From positions 1-64,000 of the forward strand of contig JAKUCV010006604.1 in NCBI GenBank assembly GCA_028386065.3: 64,000 nt of DNA. The letters run 5' to 3'. The notes beneath the pieces were generated by a model, which had not been told where the DNA came from, made no database searches, and saw only the letters and a program-made list of their open reading frames with translations. The position numbers and the translations under genes are program-made. This DNA comes from Turnera subulata. Lineage: Eukaryota > Streptophyta > Magnoliopsida > Malpighiales > Passifloraceae. Below, one piece after another: positions 22,033 to 31,520 of this stretch. The number at the start of each line of letters is the position of its first letter. Position 1 is the first letter of the stretch.

Positions 22033-23757
22033 CTAGATGTCTGCACCAACACTGTCTAAAATTTTCATGCTCTCCTTATCAACCCCAAAAGTGTAGCAGC
22101 CACGGGGCTTCATACCTTTAGAAACCATTTCATTATAATGATGATTTGCCCTGGATGTATTACCCTTTTCAACATTGCTGGAGATCAATGCCTCATAGAC
22201 ATCCTCGGTAGGATCTAGTGAACGTTCTTTCATAATTCTTAAATACTTTTCTGCTTCCCCTACTCTTCCATATTTGCAGAGGACCCTAATCAAGGAAGTG
22301 AAAACCATTGGTCCTGGAGGGAGCAAGCGATGATACTCCATTTCGTAGTAGAGTTTCAGAACTTCCTGAATCTGACCCTTTTTCTCATAGGCAGAAATAA
22401 AGAGCGAGTACGTGACCTCATTTGGTACGAATCCTTTGTCTAACAAACGAGTCAGCATCACATTAGCTTGATTCACATCCTCTAATTCACACAGACTGCC
22501 TACCATCTGGTTGAAAGCTGAGAGGCTAGGAAGAAGACCCTTGCCTATCATTTTCTCACAATATGTCAAACTTTCCTCAACTTTTCCGGCTTTAACACAG
22601 CCCTCGATCAGACAATCGAAAGTTTCAGAATATGGCTTCAAGCCCATATCTTGCATCTCCCCCAGCAATTGTTTTGCTATTTCAACTCTTCCCAGCTTGC
22701 AGTTGCCCCCTATCAATGATGTATGCACAAAAGAATTCGCGTCGAAACTTCTCTTCAGCATTTCCTCATACACCTGCACCGCGGAATCCAAATCCCCAAT
22801 CTTCACTTTAGCATGGACGATCAAGGAGTAAGCAACCGTATCAGGAATCATATTCTTTTGCAGCATCCCTTTTAAGAAGCTTAAACCGACTTCAATTCTA
22901 CCCTGCTCTAAAACCAAGAACATCAAATAAGTATTCACCATAACCAAAGGAGGGCATCTCTTCCCATGAATCCGATCCAACAGATCCACAACTTCCTGTA
23001 ACTTCCCTTCCTTGCACAAAGCACTGATCATGTTCTTGACAGTAGCTTCATTGGGGTAAACCCTTCTCCTCAGCATATGCTCATAAATCTTCCACACAAG
23101 AGAGACTTTATCATCAGACTTTGAAACGACATGAATCAAAGTGTTAAAGCTAATGATACTCAACGGGAACCCATGTTCCCCTATGTAGCAACAAACATCA
23201 AAACCCACCTCAAACATCCTCAATTTCGCATAACATTGAACCAACAGATCAAACACTGAAGGACTAGACATGGCAACCTCGTAACTACTAATCAAAGCGT
23301 CAACAACCTCAAATTTCGAAGAACCCTCCCCTGCATTTCTCTTCAAGACCGACTCGACCAGAACACGCGCGTCTATGAGCAGCCGGGCTCGAACCAAAAC
23401 GTGAACCATGAGGCAATAGGATCGGACCCCGTGCAAAAGATTCTTCCTTTTCGCTGCCCAGTGGAAAAAGGCCAGAGCTTGCTTCGCATTCGCCGGTTCT
23501 TTCAGTTGGAGCAATACCTGGTCGACCAGGGAATTATCGAGCTCGAGAGAATGGAATTTCCTACTCAGGGTTTCCCAGTTATTATTCTTTCCTTCCCTTA
23601 AAGAATCGCATATGGCCCTGACAATTGGGTTGCTGTGCTCTGGGATTGTGACGGTGCTGCGGAGGAATCTAGGGAGCGGTAATGGGTAGCTGATGGACTT
23701 CTTCTTCAATTGTGGAAAAAGGGAATATGGGATTATTCGACGAAGAAAACCCACCAT
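22033..23757 (-). CDS. P-class pentatricopeptide repeat protein
   Basis: This is a single-exon gene of 574 aa. The N terminus (MVGFLRRIIPYSLFPQLKKK...) is basic and hydrophobic with no acidic residue in the first 38, as in mitochondrial presequences. From about residue 165 to 550 there is a run of roughly ten 35-residue helical repeats with typical PPR words such as NTLIHVVSKS, NMISALCKEGK, TSLIGGNCKLGR, DCLIEGCVKAGK and TSLIRVLCKYGR. There is no E or DYW extension, so it is a P-class protein, a class that binds organellar RNA for processing, stability or translation. It resembles the Arabidopsis At1g66345 type from memory, unverified. Its ATG lies within about 20 bases of a ValRS-derived fragment, so its 5' UTR or promoter probably lies in duplicated ValRS sequence. 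Confidence 0.88.
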   Translation of the reverse strand: MVGFLRRIIPYSLFPQLKKKSISYPLPLPRFLRSTVTIPEHSNPIVRAICDSLREGKNNNWETLSRKFHSLELDNSLVDQVLLQLKEPANAKQALAFFHWAAKRKNLLHGVRSYCLMVHVLVRARLLIDARVLVESVLKRNAGEGSSKFEVVDALISSYEVAMSSPSVFDLLVQCYAKLRMFEVGFDVCCYIGEHGFPLSIISFNTLIHVVSKSDDKVSLVWKIYEHMLRRRVYPNEATVKNMISALCKEGKLQEVVDLLDRIHGKRCPPLVMVNTYLMFLVLEQGRIEVGLSFLKGMLQKNMIPDTVAYSLIVHAKVKIGDLDSAVQVYEEMLKRSFDANSFVHTSLIGGNCKLGRVEIAKQLLGEMQDMGLKPYSETFDCLIEGCVKAGKVEESLTYCEKMIGKGLLPSLSAFNQMVGSLCELEDVNQANVMLTRLLDKGFVPNEVTYSLFISAYEKKGQIQEVLKLYYEMEYHRLLPPGPMVFTSLIRVLCKYGRVGEAEKYLRIMKERSLDPTEDVYEALISSNVEKGNTSRANHHYNEMVSKGMKPRGCYTFGVDKESMKILDSVGADI

Positions 23758-23765
23758 TTTCTAAA

Positions 23766-24250
23766 GTCTGAAAAATGATTCAGATTTTTGCAGGAGCTGT
23801 AATTGAGGGTTTTGTTGTCAGACTTCATGAGAAAAGGTTCAATCTACAAAGGTGTCAGCCCCACTCTAATATTTGTAAAGCAATATTATGGATGTGTGAC
23901 GTCAAGTATTTGAAGAATTTTTCATGGGGGCTCTTTTTTGTGTGCGTCACTGGTTCTCTTTGCATAAGCTCTTTTTGAACCCTGCTACACATGCTGTGCA
24001 GTAAAGGAATGGGAGGGGTTCTCTGGTGGTCAGATTATTTATAGCACATTTCAAATTTTATCATTGCTTGAAATCCTCCTGCCTCTGGAGTTGCATTGCT
24101 GCGTTTCTCTGTATGAATTATGTCTTTAGCAGAATGTTGATAAACATTTTGGCACTGGCGTCCTGAAGATAAACCCTGCTGCACACACGAACACGATCAT
24201 AGATTCATAATCACTTACCCTCTGGTCTTTCCCATACTTTAATGTATGTT
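23766..24250 (+). pseudogene. Partial duplicate of the ValRS gene
   Basis: Two blocks match the ValRS gene in the same orientation. 23766-23990 matches 8569-8800: the exon with GGAGCTGTAATTGAGG, the following intron start, and CTCTTTGCATAAGC. 24090-24245 matches 11795-11970: intron end, CAGAATGTTGATAAA, GGCACTGGCGTCCTGAAGATAA, TCTTTCCCATACTT. The roughly 3 kb between them in the parent is missing. Intron sequence is kept, so the copy is DNA-derived rather than a retrocopy. Frameshifts and indels abolish coding. Confidence 0.85.
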
Positions 24251-26319
24251 GGTAGTGTTTGCGCGATGGGCCGGATGGTTGTTGGGTCGAGTCCCCCATG
24301 TTCTTCAAATGGGCTTAACTTCTTAAATTCGTACGGGCTGTCTTCACAGATAGTTTGGTATGGGCCTGAAGATGAATCGCCTCTAGTTAACAATATCACA
24401 AAGTTAAACTTTTGCCATCTCCCAATCCCATTCACACCCGAGCTTGCAAGTGCTATTTCGAGTGGGGCCTTTTTTTCCAATTTAATACGTTTTGAATTAC
24501 TGGGTATGTGGGACAACGGGTGTGGAGCCGGAGAGTTTTGGGACACAGTATATGGATGGGATTATTATGGGACACAGTTTTGGGATTTTTAGTGCCAGTT
24601 TTGTCTATTCCCAAAAAAAGTTTTTGTTGTTTTCACACCAATTTGACGAAGTTTTCTGGTCTAAAATGGCCAACACAGTTTAATTCGGATTTCACTCTGC
24701 CCACGTTTTACAGATGGTACGAAAGCAGCTGTAGCATCGATGATAGAACAAACAAAAACATGAAACATGAGGTGTCACGAAAAAACATGGGCTGTCAGAT
24801 TTCCGGTGGAAAAAAAGAACAACCCCGATTTAAAAAACTGGTATCGGGTTGTGTCTCTCCCTGGTTGCTATTAAATTACAAGGATGAGCACCTGCTCATG
24901 GTAGAAAAATAGAATCAACAGTTTGAGCGTATGGCTGCCTGAGTTGTATTTCTTCATGGAGTAAAATTACTGGTAATTTTCTTCTTTTTTTTTTATCCCC
25001 ATTCGGAAATTGGTTAATCCTAAAAAGAAATAATCTGTATCAAATAGCCAACTTTTCATTTCGTACATAAAAAAAAACATAACAAAAAAATCTCCCATAA
25101 GAGTTAAGACGTCGTCATTCAAAGCTGAAAATAACCCTCAACGCTTAACATGTTTTCCTCTTCTTTTTTTTTTCCGTCAAAAAATGACCTCAAAACCATC
25201 TCTTCTCTTTGTAAAAAAAAGCTACGGCCTTTGCGTTGCTTACCTCCTCTAATAAACAACAATTGGGCTAGGCACAGAAAAAGGCCTGACACGTGTCACA
25301 AACTGATTGGGGGAGTAGATGTGTCAACTCCTCGCAGGCTCGCACAACCTAAAAAGCTAGCTAAAGAAGCTTTCCCGTATTATCCAAAACTATCAAGCTG
25401 GTCCGGGGAAAGTAGAGCAGTCTTCTTGATCCCAACAAAGGAAAGGTCTTTTTTTGGGCCCCTTTTACTTTGTCCCCCCTTTTAAATTCTTTTTCCTAGC
25501 TTTTCCAAAGATGGACCCCTCCTTCTAACTGACTCCCTCTTTCCAATTTCTACAGTAAATACTTCCAATCAAAAAAAAAGAAAATTCTACAGTAAATACC
25601 AAAATAATAAACCCCGAATACAGTGAGTAATTTTTCTTATCTTGGGTGTTTATTTATTTTATTATAAGGATTGGGTTCTTTAATTATTAACCAAGATTTA
25701 GATCTTGGAGAAATTAATGGAGCTTGCATAATTGATAGAGAGTCTATTAAGATAGGCACTGTTCGAAATTTGGGATGAATGATCCTGTTTTTTTTTTTCG
25801 TTCTTTTTCTGATTATTTATTACCTAATTTATTGTGTTAGTGAAATTGTTAAAGAAAATACTCTAAATTAGCTAAATTGTCCCTAAACATTGATTGACCA
25901 ACGGATAAAATATTGGAGGAAATATCATGGGAATATATAAAAAATGATATTTAATATTATATTGATTTTTTAGATAATAGATAGGATGAAACTAAAAAAA
26001 TGTAGTTCTGGAAAAAGCCCCATAAATAGGAGTATAGGACGGTAAGGATATTTCATATTTGTGTACATGCCGATTATGTCATTATGTTGTAAGACAGATA
26101 TAGAAAGATAGGATTATATTGTTAGCACAAAACCAACCAAATTACACCGTTTACTGTGGGCTGTGGCGGGGCCCTCCCACAAAAACAAAATTCCTCGTTC
26201 ATATCGGATCTGGCATCATCTTTAAACTGCCCCTGACATGTTCATGAAATTACAGAATATGGAAACCTCACAAATTGTGGCCTAATTATCTGTGTTAGTT
26301 CTCTGAACATGGTCAGACA
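24251..26319. other. Intergenic, no gene recognised
   Basis: Several short ORFs (up to 134 codons) show no family features. The perfect palindrome GACACGTGTC, a G-box core, is at 25288-25297 but has no identifiable gene next to it. The rest is AT-rich with simple poly-T tracts. Confidence 0.5.
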
Positions 26320-26329
26320 GTCATAAAGG

Positions 26330-28106
26330 GGGTTAATTACATTTTGACCCCCTATATTCCGGTTTATTTTTGAGTCACTCCCTAAATTTTTTTTCATCAA
26401 TCGACTACCTGAACTCCCAATTTCATGCAATTGACCCCCTCTGTTACTGTTGTTTGAATTTCCATCATCTTAATTAACGGAATATACAGAAGCGTGACAA
26501 GTGTGAAAATTCTAACCGTTAGTTTAAATCACGATATATAATTAATTTCGTAAAAAATGAAATATAATCAATAAATTACAAAATAAAATTGAAATAAATG
26601 AAATAAAAAATTAAAGAGTAAAAAGCCCAATTTGAGCCGCAAATACTATGAAAAAAGGAAAAAAAGAAAAAAAAGGGAGCCACCGCCGCAGATGCACTCT
26701 TCGCCCACAACCCTACCCGCTTCATGAACGGCTTCTCCGAGAAGTTTGAGAGCTCCTTCTTCGACCTCATACACCGCAGCCACCGCGTCGCTGTTACCGT
26801 CGTCTACAACAAGTATATCCGCGATCGCCACCATGTCCATAGAGCCGATCTCGCCGATGAGGAGAAGCAAGAGAGGGAAATCCGGAGGCAGATTGAGAAG
26901 TTTTTCGAGGTTTCTTTCTTTGGGTATTGGCGGTTTCATTCCCCTCGCCAAGCGCCGCCGCTGCTCTTGCTCTCTTTCCCTTCCTTGTCGCTGCAGTCGA
27001 GACGAAGGAGAAGGCCTGGGACCGGTGCGAGGCCTATGCTTTTCTCCATCCGTCGCCGCCAATAGTCGAGTAAGTTCCTGACTCAGCTTTTCCTTACTCT
27101 CTGTTGGGTTGTTTTGGGTGGTAATTAATTGGGTATTAGTTTGTTTGTGTGGGTCGGTGGTTCCTGTGTGTTGTTGGCTTGGATGGTGGTTCGGGTTGGT
27201 GGTTGTCGCGCCGTGGATGGTGGGGGTGTGTTGCTGGGTTCTCTTCTCTCCGGCACTAGGGTTACTGGTGCTCCTTCCGTTTCGGTTGATTTGGGCTTCA
27301 TTCAGTTTCGCTTTTGCAGATGTTGTTTCCAGGGATGTGGTTGACGGAGGTGACGGCTGATATGTACACTACGCCGGAGGTTCCCGATACTGGAAAGGTA
27401 ATTTGCTGATCGGTAACTGATAAAATATGTGGTGGTGGAAAAAAGATCAAGTATTGGTGTGGGCTAAACATGATCTGAATTGATAATTGTTTTCTCTGAT
27501 ATTCAAAGTTCTGTTATTTCTTCTTCCTCCCTTTCATTTCTCCTCTGCCTAATGGGTGGTTTAGAATTTAATTCTCTGCCAATGGTGGTTGTCGTGCCGT
27601 GGATGGGCTGTGTTGATGTTTGTATGGTTAATTTTCAAATTTTTTGTTGAGTGCGGTGCTATGAATTTGTCAGTGAATATTGATGCGTTGCTATATAGGA
27701 ATCTATATGGTTAGGGAGGACTCGACAGAATTCGGGTAGCACCGGTGGATGGTGTCGGCGAAGGATGTGAGTATGTTGTGCTGTGTTGTGGTGTGGGGAT
27801 GTGAGGGGAGGGTATGAATGTGGGTAGTTCATTGGTTGTTTTTTATTCTTTTTATTCTTTTTTAAATATTTTCTATTTTTTCTTTTTAAGAAAAAAAAAG
27901 AAAAAAATCACTGAATGGTTAGGATATTGCCACATGTCATCCATCCCTGCATTCCGTTAGTACAAGTGACAGAATCCATCTGCCCATGGATGGAGGGGGT
28001 CAATTGCATGAAATTAGGAGTTCAGGTGGTCGATTGACGAAAAAAAAAGTTCAAGGGATGACTCAAAAACAAACCAGAATATAAGGGGTCAAAATGTAAT
28101 TAACCC
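26330..28106. mobile_element. Pack-MULE (non-autonomous Mutator-like element) with captured host sequence
   Basis: Long terminal inverted repeats of about 113 bp begin GGGTTAATTACATTTTGACC at both ends and differ by scattered substitutions. A 10-bp direct repeat GTCATAAAGG flanks the element (26320-26329 and 28107-28116). Long inverted repeats and 9-11 bp target duplications are Mutator hallmarks. There is no transposase. The interior from about 26680 to 27360 is distinctly GC-rich and contains KIN17-like coding fragments, so it fits the Pack-MULE definition. Confidence 0.85.
26694..26900 (+). pseudogene. Captured KIN17-like gene fragment inside the Pack-MULE
   Basis: The + strand reads FAHNPTRFMNGFSEKFES, then FFDLIHRSHR, then TVVYNKYIRDRHHVH. 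This matches the conserved core of the DNA/RNA-binding protein KIN17 (NPTR, EEFE, LMRRSHR, TVVYNEYINDRHHVH in the family). At 26840/26841 the frame passes without a break into ADLADEEKQEREIRRQIEK, which in KIN17 lies roughly 60 residues further on. The intervening winged-helix part, the zinc finger before it and the rest after it are missing. An ORF runs on to 27065 but is no longer KIN17-like. A captured fragment is more likely than a functional gene. Confidence 0.75.
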
Positions 28107-28289
28107 GTCATAAAGGCGGGGTATAATTCTATCGGGAAAATGGCTCTCTGGTAATTCCAGGTACTTTCTTTTTTTTTTTAGAATAAGATTATTTGCTTCA
28201 AATTATTATTTTACATTCCTAACAATACAATAGCTAGTGAGTTCGAGCGTTCATCCCTCATATTTACTTTTCAAACAGTATTATAAAAA

Positions 28290-28842
28290 GGGTTTTTTTA
28301 TCTTGTATTTTAGGGACACATGATAAGCCCCTCAAAAAAGAAATGAAATTTTCAAACTTTTACCATTAATGAGAATCACATTAAAAGCTTATTTTATTGA
28401 CTAAAATGGCCTTGTTATTTTAGGAAGGAGATTTAATTTGTTAATCTCTCCTCTCTAGACAATTAAAAACAAGAATCAAATTATTCATCGTTCCAAAAAA
28501 AAATCGTAAAAAAACTCATATCCTAACTTTTACTAAATAATTCAATATAAAAAATCATAAAAATATATAAAAAATCGCACTTGAATTTTCAATATATTTA
28601 GGGTTGAAAAAAAACTCAGTAAAAAAACTCATATCCTAATTTTCAACTAATTTGGCTCTTGTTTTTAACTGTCTAGAAAGGAGAGATTAACAAATTAAAT
28701 CACCTTCCTAAAATAACAAGGACATTTTTTGTCACAAAAAATTTGTTTTATGTGATTCTTGTTAATGGTAGAAATATGAAAATTTCATTTCTTTTTTTAA
28801 GGACTTATCATGTGCTCCTAGGACACAAGATAAAAAAAACTC
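28290..28842. mobile_element. Mutator-type MITE
   Basis: The 553-bp element starts GGGTTTTTTTATCTTG and ends CAAGATAAAAAAAACTC. The arms stay similar for about 150 bp each (shared words ACATGATAAG, GAGATTAACAAATTAAAT). A 9-bp direct repeat TTATAAAAA flanks it (28281-28289 and 28843-28851). It has no coding capacity and lies 184 bp from the Pack-MULE. Confidence 0.75.
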
Positions 28843-28851
28843 TTATAAAAA

Positions 28852-29699
28852 AATTAATATTTTCAATGCTTCATTTTTTAACCAGAACATAAATTCAAAC
28901 ATTTTTTTTTCTCTGTCGAATTCAAACTTCATTTGACTTTGTTATAATTCAATAGTGTAATTTTATGGTTTGTATCATGGCAAAGAGGCCTAGAGATGTT
29001 TAAAGAAGTGGGGCAGGTGCTGCATTAAGATTATGCAGTCGATTCTGTTGTGGCCAGTGGCCACCATTTCTTGTTGCCACAATCTCAAGATCTCAGTGTG
29101 CTGATGATAAGTGACAGTAGCCTCCAGATACTACTGCCACGACAGACAATTCTTAGGTGTCCTGCCTAGTCAAAACAAATATAATTTTCTGCTTTTGGAT
29201 ATCAAATCAGGGTCGATTTGAGATTTGAAGAAACCATTAACTATTTTTTTAAGGAACTACAGCTGTTGTTAATTCCTTTATAGTTTTTACCCGCCTAATG
29301 CGGTTTCAACATTTAGATAAGCTCGACTAAAATTTACCAAAAAAACCGATAAGCTCGACTTGAGCTGGTGTAGATAATTTTTTTTGGTTGAAAGCTGGTG
29401 TAGATAAATGAAAATGGCAGTTTATGTATCATTATGTTTAATTCGAAACGCTTAAGGAAGGATGTTATTCATTTTTCTTTTACTCCAAATGGTGGTGGTT
29501 AACGTTTAGCTACTTATTTTTTTAGAATTTTATGATAGGATGTTATTCATTCATGAACCTCCTTTGGAAGGAGTCATATTCGAAATGGGCGGCAAGCTAC
29601 TTATCTCTATAAGCTTGTTTCGACCTTCGATACTCCCGCATAGTAATGATGGCGATTATTGATATTGAGTCCTTTAGCTGAACCCGCATGTTTGATGTC
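28852..29699. other. Intergenic, no gene recognised
   Basis: AT-rich sequence with no coding region seen. A segment at about 29590-29690 is similar in direct orientation to 30815-30900 (shared CATAGTAATGATGG and AGCTACTTAT). Confidence 0.5.
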
Positions 29700-30594
29700 G
29701 ATATTCGCACTCTAATAATTGTTATCCGCACTCTATTTTTAAACAAAATGTCTAAAATATCCAGCTTCTCTTTTCAAGTTAATGAAATTAAGTGTTTTTT
29801 TTCATAAAGAGTCTATTAAAAGTGTTTTATGACAGGTGGACAACGCAATGATGAAACCTTGTCTGACATTGTTTTCCTTCATTAATAGGAAAACTTAAAT
29901 TATTGTTATGATAATTATTCATAATATCTTTTTCATCATCTAACATTAATTGTTTTTCATTCTATATTTTTTTATTTCTAAGTATTCTTATTAGGAGGAA
30001 AGAACTATATTTGAATTTAACAAATTATTTTTTCGTCACATCTAATTTATCCTTATTTTACCATTTATTTTTACGTACTTATTCCAATGAATTATAAAAC
30101 CTATATATATATATGTGTATTCGAGAAATTTGTATAAGATAAACTTAGAAAGTCAAGACTCTCTAATTTGTTATGATTAGATTTATCTATAAAATCTCCG
30201 TATCAAATTTGAATATTATATTTTTATACTTATCTATTAAATTATAAATTAAGAATAAGTGATCTAAATCAAACATTTAGCAAAATAACAAAGAAAAAAA
30301 ACCTGTGATTGAACTATATCCACCAACAGAGAATATGCCCTGCCCTTATAATATTTGAAACAAAAAATATTGTTAAAAATAATTATTTTAACCATCGTAT
30401 TAATTAACACAAACAAGTTCAATAACTCTTACACACTAAGAAAACTTCAACCTTGTTTTTCCCACCAGTATTAAAACACTACACCCTTCAGCGTCTCACG
30501 ATGAACAAGAAAAAATATAAAAGAGAAGCTGGACATTTTGGTCATTAACTTCAAAAATGGAGTGTGAATAACAATGGTTGGAGTGCAAATATTG
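29700..30594. mobile_element. Inverted-repeat element, class uncertain
   Basis: The left end (ATATTCGCACTC, GTTATCCGCACTC, AAAATGTC, CCAGCTTCTCTTTT) is the imperfect inverse of the right end over about 75 bp. The interior is AT-rich and non-coding. No target duplication could be fixed, so the borders are approximate. Confidence 0.5.
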
Positions 30595-31372
30595 GCTCCC
30601 TAATGTGAACTATTATGTGTTAATGGGAACTGTTGTGTCTTAATAGGTGATCTCTCCTACAAGGAAGGTTATTATTATATTTTTATTTGTGTTGATGTTT
30701 TACATATTGTTCAATCTCTTGGAGATTGTGTTCTCATTCTTATTTTGGATATGACTTGTTTTGCTTTTTCATGAAAAAAATCTTTTCAGTGATAATGCTG
30801 CAGTAGTAAGCGTCTTAGCTACTTATTTTCAGAATCTCGCTCCTACAAGTGGTGCTTCTACATAGTAATGATGGTGACTGTTGAGCTCCTTAATGATGTG
30901 GGAAAGCTAAGGTGAATTGTAGCTTCTTAGTGGGCTATTTCTCCTAAAAAAGCGTATAATACCAAGATGTAATTAGGAATCCTAAACCAAAACGGGGTGG
31001 GACAATAACGACACCAATGGCACTATTTTTTCCTTGATTAAAAAACAAAAAAGGTAAAAAAATACATGCATTTCAATACTGATGTTTTTTGGGGAAATAT
31101 AAGAGTAACACATCTGTAAACTCACACAGTCATATTTTTGGTATTGAAAAACACAGCCTCATTTTGACTCCGTTAATTAAAAAAATTAAATGGATTTCCG
31201 ATTTCGCAAAAATCGATTCATTGGCCTTCTTCCGTTATTTTCTTCGAACACAAGGGGCAAAGCATTCAGAGTCCAAAAACAGCACACGTGTAATTTAACC
31301 GTCGAGTTTTTTTAGTTTTTCCATTTCCACTAGTAGTGTAGGGGATTAAAATCTGACCTTCTTTCTCCTCGT
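30595..31372. other. Intergenic, upstream of the TMEM214-like gene
   Basis: No coding region is seen. The part nearest the gene presumably holds its promoter, including an ACACGTG word near 31282. Confidence 0.5.
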
Positions 31373-31384
31373 TATATATATATT
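31373..31384 (+). promoter_or_regulatory. TATA-like element of the TMEM214-like gene
   Basis: TATATATATATT lies about 140 bases upstream of the ATG at 31521 and is followed by a pyrimidine-rich leader. Confidence 0.45.
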
Positions 31385-31520
31385 TTCCTCTCGCTCGATA
31401 CGTAAACGTGTATTTTTGTTTTTCCCAGCGGTTTCACAGGAGAGTGAGACCAGAAGCCGATGCCATTTTAGCTTTTGCTCTTCTTCCTTCTTCTTCTTTT
31501 AAGTTATCTCTTGACTAGCC

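Noticed and set aside
23766..24250. Second functional ValRS gene
   Set aside because: Only two separated pieces with intron sequence and frame breaks; no HIGH or KMSKS region.
25288..25297. G-box palindrome GACACGTGTC as a promoter element
   Set aside because: No gene could be identified next to it, so a regulatory role is unsupported.
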